Positions 8,326 to 17,706 of a stretch of 64,000 bases of DNA are shown piece after piece. The stretch is from JAJTFA01 sp051715425. GTDB lineage: Bacteria; Bacteroidota; Bacteroidia; UKL13-3. The translations under genes were made by a program, and so were the position numbers. The first letter of the stretch is position 1; each line of letters begins with the position of its first letter. The notes under the pieces were generated by a model, which was not told the origin of the DNA, did no database searches, and saw only the letters and a list, made by a program, of their open reading frames with translations. Location of the stretch: contig JBPXJS010000023.1 of the NCBI GenBank assembly GCA_051715425.1, positions 1 through 64,000 on the forward strand, read 5' to 3'.

Positions 8326-10032
8326 TCAACTTCTGAAAGTGATGTCTTTAATATTCAACTGCAGGTTCACGTGTCCGTTGAAATGGTTTTCTTCTATGGT
8401 ATAACAAATATCAAAAGATATACCCTGAGACACTTTATCGTAATGTTCGCCTAGTCCAAAAGCAATGGCTTTAAAAATACGTCCGCCCTCTTCCTGGGTT
8501 AAACTCATTTTAAGGTGGTTGTTTCCTACAATCATTACATCACCTACATCCCACACATTTTTGCTCATAAACACGGGATTCATATTACCCGGCCCAAATG
8601 GCGAAAACTGTTTTAACACACTAAAAAACTTGGGAGAAATAGATCTTAAAGGAATTTCGGCATCATACTCAATTTCCGGGGTAAGGCTTCGTTCTTTAAT
8701 ATTTTTGGTAACCACCTTTTCAAACTTCTCTGAAAAAGCCGGCACATTATCAATTTTCAGGGTAAGTCCTGCTGCATGTGTATGTCCGCCATATTGCTCC
8801 AGCAAATCACTGCACGATTCGATGGCATTGTATAAGTCGAACCCATCAACAGAACGGGCCGAGCCTGTAGCCAAACCGTTTGATTCAGTTAATACCACTG
8901 TAGGCCTGTAATACTTTTCTATTAAGCGGGAAGCCACAATTCCAATTACGCCCTTATGCCATTCCCTGTGAAATAATACCGTAGATTTTCTTTCATGGAA
9001 AGCGGCATCTTTTTCAATCATTTCAAAAGCCTGCTCTGTAATGGAAAGGTCAAAACTCCTTCTTTCTGTATTGTGCTGGTTCACGAGGTTGGCAATTTTT
9101 CTTGCCTCTTCATAATTTTCAGCAATCATTAACCTTACCGAATCTTTGGCATCGGCAATACGACCTGCCGCATTAATTCTGGGCCCTATAAAAAACACCA
9201 CATCCGTTACCTGATAATCCGGCCTTTCCGCATATGTTTCCAGCAATGCCTTTAATCCATTGTTGGGATTCTGTTTCAGTTTTTTTAGCCCATAATGCAC
9301 CAGCAGCCTGTTTTCATCCAGAATAGGAACCAAATCGGCAGCAATAGAAACAGCAGTTAAATCAATATATTTCTCTATTGCTGAAAAATCAATTCCATGT
9401 TTTTGGGCATAAGCCTGAATGAGCTTAAACCCGATACCGCAACCCGAAAGTTCTTTAAACGGATAAGGGCAGTCGCCTTGTTTGGGATTTAATACCGCAT
9501 GTGCAGCAGGAATTTCTTCTCCCGGCAAATGGTGATCGCAAATGATAAAATCAATGCCACGGTCTTTGGCATACTTCACTTTATCTATGGATTTTATCCC
9601 GCAATCAAGGGCTATAATCAGTTTAAAACCATTGTTGCTGGCCCAGTCAATAGACATAAAAGAAATACCATAACCTTCTGTATACCTGTCGGGTATATAA
9701 TAATCCATGCTGGGTGTATGGCTGCTGAAAAACCCGAAAACCGTTGCTACAGAGGTGGTTCCATCCACATCATAATCACCGTAAACCAGCACCTTTTCAT
9801 TGTTGGCAATAGCGGTATCAATTCGCTCCACAGCCTCCTTCATTCCTTTCATCAGAAACGGGTCGTGTAGGTCTTCATACTGGGGGCGGAAAAACTGTTT
9901 TGCAGCTTCAAATGTTTGAATACCACGCTGTACCAAAATACCCGTAAGCGTTTTGTTCAGGTTTATCCCTGCAGATAAAGCCTCAACTGCGTTTTTATCG
10001 GGTTCTTGTTTAGGTATCCAGCGTTTACTCAT
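8326..10032 (-). CDS. recJ: Single-stranded-DNA-specific exonuclease RecJ
   Basis: 5'-3' single-strand DNA exonuclease acting in recombination, mismatch and base-excision repair. The 568 residues are close to the E. coli protein. The DHH phosphoesterase core shows motif I YGDYDVDG (84-91), ALDCGIKS (about 141-148), the DHH triad CDHHLPG (165-171) and SGCGIGFKL; the DHHA1 part has QYGGHTHAAG, and a C-terminal OB-like domain follows (EIPLRSISPKFF onward). The start is the ATG at 10030-10032; an in-frame TTG nine bases upstream would only add three residues. It is divergent from tsaB across about 150 bases. Confidence 0.96.
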   Translation of the reverse strand: MSKRWIPKQEPDKNAVEALSAGINLNKTLTGILVQRGIQTFEAAKQFFRPQYEDLHDPFLMKGMKEAVERIDTAIANNEKVLVYGDYDVDGTTSVATVFGFFSSHTPSMDYYIPDRYTEGYGISFMSIDWASNNGFKLIIALDCGIKSIDKVKYAKDRGIDFIICDHHLPGEEIPAAHAVLNPKQGDCPYPFKELSGCGIGFKLIQAYAQKHGIDFSAIEKYIDLTAVSIAADLVPILDENRLLVHYGLKKLKQNPNNGLKALLETYAERPDYQVTDVVFFIGPRINAAGRIADAKDSVRLMIAENYEEARKIANLVNQHNTERRSFDLSITEQAFEMIEKDAAFHERKSTVLFHREWHKGVIGIVASRLIEKYYRPTVVLTESNGLATGSARSVDGFDLYNAIESCSDLLEQYGGHTHAAGLTLKIDNVPAFSEKFEKVVTKNIKERSLTPEIEYDAEIPLRSISPKFFSVLKQFSPFGPGNMNPVFMSKNVWDVGDVMIVGNNHLKMSLTQEEGGRIFKAIAFGLGEHYDKVSQGISFDICYTIEENHFNGHVNLQLNIKDITFRS

Positions 10033-10168
10033 AATTATCAAAAAGCGAATTTATTATAAATACGTAAACCGTGCTTATTTATTTACTAATGACCTGAAAG
10101 AGCCGATTTTAGCCAAATAAAGAACGTAAAGCGGGTACAAATAGTGTCAGCTTTTGCTTCTGCTTGTT

Positions 10169-10176
10169 TATGTTTG
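10169..10176 (+). promoter_or_regulatory. -7 element TATGTTTG directly before tsaB
   Basis: Perfect TAnnTTTG match, four bases (CCCC) ahead of the tsaB ATG at 10181. Same spacing as upstream of the NlpC/P60 gene and mscS, again implying a leaderless transcript and arguing against any start upstream of 10181. Confidence 0.6.
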
Positions 10177-10180
10177 CCCC

Positions 10181-10861
10181 ATGGCCAGCATCCTTTGTAT
10201 TGATACCGCCACCGAAATTTGTTCTGTTGCCCTTGGGGTAAATGGAAACATTGTTGCCTCGAAGGATTTAACAGAACCTAACCAGCATGCCTCCAAACTT
10301 ACCCCATTAATAGAAGAGGTATTGGCCTTAGCCGGAAAAACCCTGAAAGAACTGGATGCTGTGGCCGTGAGCAAAGGGCCTGGCAGTTATACCGGCCTGC
10401 GGGTAGGCGTAAGCACAGCAAAAGGCCTTTGTTATGCGCTGGAGAAACCCCTTATTTCTGTTCCAACCCTCCTCTCCTTATCGGTTATGGCGCTGCAAAA
10501 AACAAACCCTGCCGGCAACTTTATGCTTTTACCCATGATTGATGCAAGAAGAATGGAAGTGTATTGTGCCGTTTATAACCAATACCTGAACGAAGTGGAA
10601 CCTACCCGGGCTGAAATTGTAACAGAAACATCCTTTGCACATTTACATACAACCCCGCTTTTGTTTTTTGGCAATGGTGCTGCCAAATGCCGCGATCAGA
10701 TAAACATGCCAGGTGCACAATTTATAGCTGATATCACTTGTTCGGCCCTGGGAATGGTAAAACTGGCCGAGGAAAAATTTCTACTTAACGATACCGAAAA
10801 CGTGGCCTACTTTGAGCCATACTACCTGAAAGATTTTGTTGGTACCACACCAAAGAAATAA
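10181..10861 (+). CDS. tsaB: tRNA threonylcarbamoyladenosine biosynthesis protein TsaB
   Basis: Non-catalytic partner of TsaD in the TsaB-TsaD-TsaE complex, which puts the threonylcarbamoyl group on A37 of ANN-decoding tRNAs. The 226 residues show the ASKHA fold: ILCIDTATEICSVALG at the N-terminus and KGPGSYTGLRVGVSTAKGL (about 64-82). The ATG at 10181 gives the canonical short N-terminus; longer forms would start inside the promoter. tsaD and tsaE are not in the window. The next gene starts 48 bases downstream and may be read through. Confidence 0.95.
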   Translation: MASILCIDTATEICSVALGVNGNIVASKDLTEPNQHASKLTPLIEEVLALAGKTLKELDAVAVSKGPGSYTGLRVGVSTAKGLCYALEKPLISVPTLLSLSVMALQKTNPAGNFMLLPMIDARRMEVYCAVYNQYLNEVEPTRAEIVTETSFAHLHTTPLLFFGNGAAKCRDQINMPGAQFIADITCSALGMVKLAEEKFLLNDTENVAYFEPYYLKDFVGTTPKK

Positions 10862-10909
10862 TTCAGGATATTTTACGACTTTCGTATGCTTAACATCTAT
10901 TAAAACAAT

Positions 10910-12304
10910 ATGTATATCCAACAACTTTATACCAATTGCCTTGCGCAGGCAGCTTATTATATTGAGTCGGAAGGCGAAGCAGCCATTATAGATCCGTTGC
11001 GCGATTATGATGCTTATCTGGAACTGGCAACATCGCACCACGCCACCATCAAATATGTATTCGAAACTCATTTTCATGCCGATTTTGTAAGCGGACATAT
11101 TGACCTGGCTAAAAAAACCGGAGCCACCATTGTATACGGACCAACCACACAAACCACCTATCCCGTTCATGTGGCAACCGATGGGGAAGAAATTAAAATC
11201 GGAAAATTAACCATCCGCGTTTTGCATACACCCGGGCATACACCCGAATCAACTTCGTATCTGTTAATTGACGACAAAGGCAAAAACCATTGTGTATTTA
11301 CAGGAGATACCCTATTTGTAGGTGATGTAGGCCGCCCCGATTTGCTGGATGGGGTGATGACCAAGGAAGAACTTGCCGGTATGATGTATGATTCGCTGCG
11401 CAATAAATTAATGCCCCTTGCTGATGAAGTGATTGTATATCCCGCACACGGAGCCGGAAGTGCATGTGGTAAAAATATAGGTAAAGAAACCTTCTCTACT
11501 ATTGGAGAGCAAAAGCAAAACAACTATGCTTTACAACCCATGAGTAAAGAAACATTTATTGCAACCGTTACAGAAGGTATACAACCGGCACCTGCGTATT
11601 TTTTTAAAGACGCCAAACTAAACAAACAAGGATATACACCCATTGAAGAGGTAATAAATAAAGGAATGACCGCGCTTGATGTAAATACGTTTGAGCAATA
11701 CATCAAAGAGGGAATTACCATTATTGATACACGTATACCGGATGTGTTTGAACAAGGTTTTATCCCCGGTGCATTAAACTTCGGACTCAACGGGCAATAT
11801 GCCATCTGGGCTGCCACATTGCTTGATATTACACAACCACTGCTTATTGTAGCCGATGAAGGAAAAGAACGGGAAAGTATAGAACGACTAACCCGCGTGG
11901 GTTTTGAAAATATTAAAGGGTACCTGAAAGGAAGTTACGAAGCATGGAAAAATGCAGGCAAACGTTTTGATATGGTAATAAGCATTGATGACGAAGAATT
12001 TGCCCTTGATGTAAAAAACACGGAAGTAAAAGTACTGGATGTGCGCAAGCCGGGCGAGTTTGCCGACCTTCACATGAAAACAGCCTTGCATTTTCCTTTA
12101 GATACGTTAAATAAAGATTATACTGCTTTAGACAAAAACGAAGAGTACCTGATACATTGTGCAGGCGGTTACCGCTCTATGGTTGCGGCCTCGTTTCTGA
12201 AATCGAAAGGATTTACGCTGGTGAAAAATGTGTACGGTGGTTTTGGTAAAATACGTAACCTCAACCTGGAGTTTGAAAGCGGAAACCAAACGGCAAAAGA
12301 ATAA
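10910..12304 (+). CDS. ETHE1-like persulfide dioxygenase fused to two rhodanese domains
   Basis: A 464-residue cytoplasmic fusion. The N-terminal metallo-beta-lactamase domain (about 1-235) has THFHADFVSGH (53-63), TPGHTPES and FTGDTLFVGDVGRPDL, the pattern of ETHE1-type glutathione-persulfide dioxygenases, where one iron replaces two zincs. The first rhodanese domain (about 255-350) has no cysteine in its active loop (LIVADEGKERES), so it is probably structural. The second (about 357-460) keeps the catalytic loop HCAGGYRS with Cys417. The known chemistry of the families suggests oxidation of glutathione persulfide to sulfite plus sulfur transfer, i.e. sulfide detoxification. No sulfide:quinone reductase is nearby. 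Confidence 0.88.
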   Translation: MYIQQLYTNCLAQAAYYIESEGEAAIIDPLRDYDAYLELATSHHATIKYVFETHFHADFVSGHIDLAKKTGATIVYGPTTQTTYPVHVATDGEEIKIGKLTIRVLHTPGHTPESTSYLLIDDKGKNHCVFTGDTLFVGDVGRPDLLDGVMTKEELAGMMYDSLRNKLMPLADEVIVYPAHGAGSACGKNIGKETFSTIGEQKQNNYALQPMSKETFIATVTEGIQPAPAYFFKDAKLNKQGYTPIEEVINKGMTALDVNTFEQYIKEGITIIDTRIPDVFEQGFIPGALNFGLNGQYAIWAATLLDITQPLLIVADEGKERESIERLTRVGFENIKGYLKGSYEAWKNAGKRFDMVISIDDEEFALDVKNTEVKVLDVRKPGEFADLHMKTALHFPLDTLNKDYTALDKNEEYLIHCAGGYRSMVAASFLKSKGFTLVKNVYGGFGKIRNLNLEFESGNQTAKE

Positions 12305-12312
12305 ACAATTCT

Positions 12313-13395
12313 ATGGATAAGAATGACAGCTATTTAGAATTCTTAAGTCTCGATGTTGAAGAGCTTTTGAATCTCGACTATGTTGAGAAGAATTCTATAA
12401 ACGCACTCGTTGGTAGACTTTCATTGTCAAAGAAAATTATTGATGAGATGATTTTCATTTACAATGATCTTCAAGAAAACTATAAACCGCTTTGTTCACG
12501 GCTTATTGATTACTTTGTAAATAATATAAATGGATCTATAACACAACTAAGAAACCACCCTCAAGGATCAACTGCCAAAAACATACTTATTGAGAGACAA
12601 CAATCAATAATCAAATTCAATCAATTTCTTGACAGAATCAACACCCCTTATTTCAGCACTAATGACAGTCCAGTTAATCTTAATCTCAACCTTTTAACGA
12701 GCCTTTCGCTTGTTAAATCACTTAGTTCAAACGAATTCGATTCTAAAAAAACCAAAGAAATTATTGAAAATGAATTTATGAAGTTCAAGGGTGAATATGA
12801 AAAAATAAATGCATACACCGAACAAGCAAAATCTCTTTTAGATACAATTCAAGATAAAAGTGCCAATCTATTAGCCACTGACTACTCAAATATATTTCAA
12901 ATTGAATCCACCAATTTTGATAAAGCCGCAACCAAATGGCTGTATAGTGGCATATTGGCAATAATTGGTTTTATTACCACTTTATTCATTTTTATTCTAT
13001 TCAAACCTCTACCGTCTGAAATTATCAGGCCTGTTTACAACAGTCTTGGGCAACTTTCTGATGAAAAAATAATTTATCTATATAGTAATATTTTTCTCAA
13101 AATTGTGATATTCTCGTTTGAACTTTATATGGTATCGTTTTTCTTTAAACAGTACTTAATCAATAAGCATCAGCAGGTAATTAATAAGCATAGAAAAAAT
13201 TCATTAGATTCGTTTGAATTATTCTCAAAGTCTTTAAAAGGTGATGATCAAACATCTAAAAACTCACTAATGATTCAAGTTGCCAAAGCAATTTATGATA
13301 ATCCTAATACAGGATTTATTTCAGACAAAGGAGGGGCAACCGGACCTTCTTTTGTTGAACTCACGAAGTTCGTGGACAGTTCAAAAAATCAATAA
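12313..13395 (+). CDS. Unknown AT-rich two-TM membrane protein
   Basis: 360 residues, family not recognised. A long polar, mostly helical N-terminal region (1-210) is followed by a TM segment (WLYSGILAIIGFITTLFIFIL, about 216-236), a short loop, a second TM segment (LKIVIFSFELYMVSFFF, about 263-280) and a basic helix (INKHQQVINKHRKNS). The conserved-looking tail reads SLMIQVAKAIYD and PNTGFISDKGG. No signal peptide, enzyme motif or nucleotide-binding motif is seen. It starts 8 bases after the upstream stop and ends 6 bases before the GNAT gene, so it sits inside a compact same-strand run. Its base composition and codons (TTT, ATT, AAA) are clearly more AT-rich than both neighbours, suggesting later acquisition. 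Function unknown; a sensor or effector role at the membrane is only speculation. Confidence 0.8.
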   Translation: MDKNDSYLEFLSLDVEELLNLDYVEKNSINALVGRLSLSKKIIDEMIFIYNDLQENYKPLCSRLIDYFVNNINGSITQLRNHPQGSTAKNILIERQQSIIKFNQFLDRINTPYFSTNDSPVNLNLNLLTSLSLVKSLSSNEFDSKKTKEIIENEFMKFKGEYEKINAYTEQAKSLLDTIQDKSANLLATDYSNIFQIESTNFDKAATKWLYSGILAIIGFITTLFIFILFKPLPSEIIRPVYNSLGQLSDEKIIYLYSNIFLKIVIFSFELYMVSFFFKQYLINKHQQVINKHRKNSLDSFELFSKSLKGDDQTSKNSLMIQVAKAIYDNPNTGFISDKGGATGPSFVELTKFVDSSKNQ

Positions 13396-13401
13396 CCAAC
13401 T

Positions 13402-13968
13402 ATGCACGAATTTAACCACAGCGTTTTCGAACATTTTCCGGAGCTTAAAACACCCCGGTTAACATTAAGAGATATTCGCCTTGGCGATGCGGAACAAATT
13501 TTTGCCATGCGTGCCAGTGGCAGGGTAAATCAGTTTATTGCCCGGCCTAATATGCAGCAGCAGGATGATGCGGCAAAACTGGTAGAGCGCACAGTAAATG
13601 CTTACCAACAAAAAATGGCCATTGGCTGGGCCGGAATATTAAGAGACAATAAAGAAATAATAGGCACCTGCGGATTTAACAGCATTGATATTCCAAACCT
13701 GCATGCTGAGATTGGGGGCGAGCTGGATGTAAATTACTGGGGCAAAAACATTGCGCTCGAAGCAGTAACAGCCATCATTCACTTTGGTTTAAACAATATG
13801 AACCTGCATACCATTGAAGCCAAAGTATCACCATTAAACAGGGGTGCCATCTTTTTACTGGAGCATCTCGGTTTTAAAAAAGAAGCACACTATAAAGAGC
13901 GGATTTATTTTCAGGGATCGTTTTTAGATATGGCTGTGTATACCTTGCACAACCCAACACACTCCTGA
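13402..13968 (+). CDS. GNAT acetyltransferase, RimJ/RimL type
   Basis: 188 residues with the RimJ/RimL-like GNAT fold: start PRLTLRDIRLGDAEQIF, beta-bulge region ELDVNYWGKNIALEAV (acetyl-CoA binding helix; WGKNIA replaces the commoner GxGxG/A), and HTIEAKVSPLNRGAIFLLEHLGF near the C-terminus. Members acetylate protein N-termini, amino-glycosides or small amines; the substrate here cannot be told. The ATG at 13402 follows the preceding stop by 6 bases, indicating co-transcription with the AT-rich membrane gene or a recently formed junction. Confidence 0.88.
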   Translation: MHEFNHSVFEHFPELKTPRLTLRDIRLGDAEQIFAMRASGRVNQFIARPNMQQQDDAAKLVERTVNAYQQKMAIGWAGILRDNKEIIGTCGFNSIDIPNLHAEIGGELDVNYWGKNIALEAVTAIIHFGLNNMNLHTIEAKVSPLNRGAIFLLEHLGFKKEAHYKERIYFQGSFLDMAVYTLHNPTHS

Positions 13969-14009
13969 TTCTTAAAAAGATAAGTCTTTTCTAAGCAGCA
14001 GAAGCCAAC

Positions 14010-14017
14010 TATATTTG
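14010..14017 (+). promoter_or_regulatory. -7 element TATATTTG of the Ca2+ transport operon
   Basis: Perfect TAnnTTTG 58 bases before the antiporter ATG; the only consensus match in the 107-base gap. No clear -33 TTG. Confidence 0.45.
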
Positions 14018-14075
14018 TTCTTTATTACTGCATATTGTTGTAAATAAAGAAACATGCAGCGTTGTCTTTAAAAAT

Positions 14076-15077
14076 ATGCTAACAAGCCTTCTCTTTTTCT
14101 TCATTATTGCTGCTGTTATATTTTTTGCCGGAAAGCAGCTCTCCCATTATGGTGATTTACTGGCCGATTATACCGGGCTTGGCAAAGCATGGATTGGGTT
14201 AATTTTAATGTCTGCCGTTACTTCTTTGCCGGAGCTAATGGTTGGTATGAGCTCTTCTGCCCTGCTTCAATCAGCAGATCTTGCCGTTGGCGATGTTTTG
14301 GGAAGTTGCGCTTTTAATCTGGGCATATTATCTGTGCTGGATTTTTTCACCCCAAAAAAGGAACCGCTTTTTAACAGGATATCTCAGGGGCATATCATTG
14401 CCGCAGCATTTGGAGTAATCCTTCTTTCTCTTACAGGCGCAGGTCTTTTCCTTAATCACGATATCGTACTTATCCCCTCTTTAGGAATTACCAGTATTTC
14501 TTTTGCCGTTATCTATTTTATTTCAGTAAAAACAATTTTTAACTATCAGGTTGTAATGAACAAAAGCAACGGAAATAGATCGGATACTGTTTATACCCTC
14601 AGTAAAAAGCAGGTCATTTTGCGCTATATACTTTTTGCTTCTGTCATCGTGATAGCAGCTACTGCACTTCCTTATCTGGCCGAAGAAATAGCGGTGAAGG
14701 CTCAACTTAATCAATCATTTGTTGGAACCCTCTTTTTAGCCGTTTCTACCTCACTACCTGAGATTGCCATATCTATTGCGGCAATACGTACAGGCTCTGT
14801 TGATATGGCAGTAGGAAATCTCCTTGGTAGTAATATTTTTAATATTTTCCTTCTGTTTATTGACGATTTGTTTTATACCAGGGGGCATCTGCTTAAAGAT
14901 GCTTCTGAGATTAACCTCATTTCTGTTTTTGCAGTTATCATCATGTCTGCTACTGCAATCATCGGACTTATTTTCCCCGGCAGAAAAAAAACCGGAATTA
15001 TTGCCTGGGACACCTTCATCATTTTTATCACCTACCTGCTTAATATTATACTTCTTTACAAGCTATCAACATCATGA
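14076..15077 (+). CDS. Na+/Ca2+ exchanger-family cation antiporter (YrbG-like)
   Basis: A 333-residue inner-membrane protein with about ten TM helices and the two signature alpha-repeats of the CaCA superfamily: AVTSLPELMVG...GDVLGSCAFNLG in the first half and AVSTSLPEIAIS...GNLLGSNIFNIF in the second. The conserved acidic residues in SLPE and the GS-N motifs form the ion-binding site. The probable role is Ca2+ (or other divalent cation) export in exchange for Na+ or H+. Its stop overlaps the start of the P-type Ca2+ ATPase by 4 bases, a strong sign that the two efflux systems are made together. Confidence 0.92.
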   Translation: MLTSLLFFFIIAAVIFFAGKQLSHYGDLLADYTGLGKAWIGLILMSAVTSLPELMVGMSSSALLQSADLAVGDVLGSCAFNLGILSVLDFFTPKKEPLFNRISQGHIIAAAFGVILLSLTGAGLFLNHDIVLIPSLGITSISFAVIYFISVKTIFNYQVVMNKSNGNRSDTVYTLSKKQVILRYILFASVIVIAATALPYLAEEIAVKAQLNQSFVGTLFLAVSTSLPEIAISIAAIRTGSVDMAVGNLLGSNIFNIFLLFIDDLFYTRGHLLKDASEINLISVFAVIIMSATAIIGLIFPGRKKTGIIAWDTFIIFITYLLNIILLYKLSTS

Positions 15078-17647
15078 ACGCCTATAACCAATCAGTTAAA
15101 AATCTGTACACAGAACTCAACTCCGGTGAAACCGGTTTAACTGAAGAAGAGGCAACTGAGCGGCTAAAAACAACTGGTTATAACAGGTTAACCGAAGGCA
15201 AACAAAAAACAACCTGGGGTATCTTTATCAGCCAGTTTAAAGACTTCATGATTTTGATTCTTGGCGTAGCTGCCGTGATTTCCGGTTTTTCAGGAGATAT
15301 TGTTGACTGTATTATTATCCTCTGTATTATTTTTCTTAATGCCATGATGGGTTTTATTCAGGAGTATCGTGCAGAAAAATCAATGGACGCTTTGAAAAGA
15401 ATGACGGTTTCCAATGCCACAGTTATTCGAAGCGGAGTAAGTTCAGTCATTTCATCAGACTTGCTTGTACCCGGTGATGTGGTGATAGCAGAAGCAGGCA
15501 ATATGATACCGGCTGATCTGCGCATAACAGAAGCATATGCCCTTAAAATTGATGAATCTTCATTAACCGGAGAGTCTGTAAATATTGATAAAATCACTTC
15601 TCCGCTTACCGATACCGAAATAGCCTTAGGTGACAGATTAAATATGGCATTTAAAGGAACTATGGTAACCAACGGAAGAGCAAAAGGATTGGTTATTACA
15701 ACCGGCATGAACACCGAGCTGGGAAGTATAGCATCATTGCTGCAACAGAAGGAAACAGCTACTCCGCTTCAGGTGAGAATGGGTTCATTTGCGAAAATCC
15801 TCTCTTATATCATTCTCTTTATTTGCTTTGCGCTCTTTATAAGTGGTTATCTCAGAGGTGTTGACCCTGTAAAATTGCTGTTGCTTTGTTTAAGCCTTGC
15901 GGTTGCTGCTATACCAGAGGCTCTTCCGGCACTTATTGCCATTGCGCTTACCAAAGGTGCTGCTATACTTGCAAAAGAAAATGCGCTGGTCAGAAAATTG
16001 CCCGCTGTAGAAACGCTTGGATCCATTAACTTTATCTGCAGCGACAAAACAGGAACACTAACGCAGAACAGGATGGAACTTGTTAATGAGTACCAACATC
16101 CTGGCATATCTCTTGGCGAAGAACCTTCAGCCTTGCATTTGTGTATACTCCTTAATCACAGCATAAACTTTGATGAGTTAGAAGTTCCATTTGGCGAATC
16201 CACTGAAATTGGCCTTGTAAAATATGCGCTTACAAAGGTTTCTTTCTCTCATTTTTCTGAACTCATCAGCACACACAACCGCTTAGCCGAACTGCCCTTT
16301 GACTCTGACAGAAAGTGTATGACCACCATACATAAGTATGGAGATCAATTTTTAGTAATTACCAAAGGTGCCAGCGAAAGTGTAAGTAGTTTACTTGAAG
16401 ATGATACAGAGGGAATCAAATTGGTACAGCTATCAGAAACATGGGCAAGCCAGGGAATTAGGGTAATTGCCTATGCCTGCAAAATAGTGAGCATAAACCC
16501 TGCTGATCAGGAGCAACATCTAACAGAATCCAACTTAAAGTTTGTTGGATTGGCCGGTTTAATTGATCCCCCAAGAGCACATATCCATGAAGCGATTGCA
16601 GAGTGCCGTGCTGCAGGTATTACCCCGGTGATGATTACAGGCGATCATCCATCTACAGCAAGTGCAATAGCAAAGTCAATTGGTATTCTTGAAAAAAACA
16701 AAGCGGTATTAACAGGTCTGGAGCTTGATTTATTGGATGACTCTTCCTTTTTAAACATGGTTGATCAAATTGGTGTTTATGCGAGGGTATCGCCAACACA
16801 AAAACTAAGAATAATCAAGACACTTAAAAAAAGAGGGCATATAACAGCCATGACCGGAGACGGAGTAAATGATGCCCCTTCTTTAAAAGTTGCCAATATT
16901 GGAATTGCCATGGGCATAACCGGAACCGATGTAAGCAAAGAGGCTGCCCATCTGATACTGCTTGATGATAACTTTGCCACCATTGTTAAGGCGATAAAAC
17001 AAGGAAGAAGGATTTATGATAATATCCGAAAATTTATAAAGTATATCATGACCTGCAACAGTGCCGAAATATGGACCATGCTTTTGGCTCCATTACTTGG
17101 TATGCCTTTCCCTTTATTGCCCATTCATATCCTTTGGATTAATCTGGTTACAGATGGTTTACCTGCATTGGCGCTGGCTGATGAAAAAGCAGAAATCAAT
17201 ATCATGAAACGCTTACCCAGACCGGCCGGTGAAAGTATTTTTGCCGATGGGGTTGGTTTCCATATTATATGGGTTGGAATCCTTATGGCGGGTGTTACCC
17301 TATCAACCCAGGCGTGGGCAATTCATCATCAGGTTGAAAATTGGCAAACAATGGTGTTTACCGTATTGTCGTTATCTCAGTTGGGACATGTGCTGGCAAT
17401 AAGAAGTGACAGTACTTTCCTCTTCAGTCAAAACGTATTTTCTAATATCCGGTTATTTTACAGCGTTATTTTCACTTTCATCCTTCAACTAAGTATAATT
17501 TATGTTCCCGCTTTTAATACCCTTTTTAAAACACAGCCTTTAAGTATGGCTGAGCTGGGTATTTGCCTGGCATTATCAATGGTGGTGTTTCATGCTGTTG
17601 AACTGGAAAAATGGATAAAAAAAACCTTTATAAAACCCGCTTATTAA
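15074..17647 (+). CDS. P2-type Ca2+-transporting ATPase
   Basis: An 857-residue P-type ATPase. In order: N-terminal cation-ATPase domain (YTELNSGETGLTEEEA), TM1-2, actuator domain with TGES (about 165-168), TM4 with AAIPEALPAL, phosphorylation site SDKTGTLTQN with Asp324, nucleotide domain (KGASESV), hinge TGDGVNDAPS (about 594), TM5-6 with NLVTDGLPALAL, and TM7-10. The PEALP in TM4 and N..TD in TM6 match SERCA/PMR1-type Ca2+ site II. It pumps Ca2+ (possibly Mn2+) out of the cytoplasm. The ATGA overlap with the antiporter implies translational coupling. Substrate assignment rests on the TM4/TM6 motifs. Confidence 0.93.
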   Translation: MNAYNQSVKNLYTELNSGETGLTEEEATERLKTTGYNRLTEGKQKTTWGIFISQFKDFMILILGVAAVISGFSGDIVDCIIILCIIFLNAMMGFIQEYRAEKSMDALKRMTVSNATVIRSGVSSVISSDLLVPGDVVIAEAGNMIPADLRITEAYALKIDESSLTGESVNIDKITSPLTDTEIALGDRLNMAFKGTMVTNGRAKGLVITTGMNTELGSIASLLQQKETATPLQVRMGSFAKILSYIILFICFALFISGYLRGVDPVKLLLLCLSLAVAAIPEALPALIAIALTKGAAILAKENALVRKLPAVETLGSINFICSDKTGTLTQNRMELVNEYQHPGISLGEEPSALHLCILLNHSINFDELEVPFGESTEIGLVKYALTKVSFSHFSELISTHNRLAELPFDSDRKCMTTIHKYGDQFLVITKGASESVSSLLEDDTEGIKLVQLSETWASQGIRVIAYACKIVSINPADQEQHLTESNLKFVGLAGLIDPPRAHIHEAIAECRAAGITPVMITGDHPSTASAIAKSIGILEKNKAVLTGLELDLLDDSSFLNMVDQIGVYARVSPTQKLRIIKTLKKRGHITAMTGDGVNDAPSLKVANIGIAMGITGTDVSKEAAHLILLDDNFATIVKAIKQGRRIYDNIRKFIKYIMTCNSAEIWTMLLAPLLGMPFPLLPIHILWINLVTDGLPALALADEKAEINIMKRLPRPAGESIFADGVGFHIIWVGILMAGVTLSTQAWAIHHQVENWQTMVFTVLSLSQLGHVLAIRSDSTFLFSQNVFSNIRLFYSVIFTFILQLSIIYVPAFNTLFKTQPLSMAELGICLALSMVVFHAVELEKWIKKTFIKPAY

Positions 17648-17706
17648 TCTCATGATATACTTTTTATCAGATGATTTGCGTTTCATTTACACTAATCCCC
17701 CAATAT

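Noticed and set aside
12313..13395. A phage-defence system made of the AT-rich membrane protein and its neighbours
   Set aside because: No effector or nuclease partner is adjacent; the flanking genes are metabolic and acetyltransferase genes. Base composition alone is not enough.
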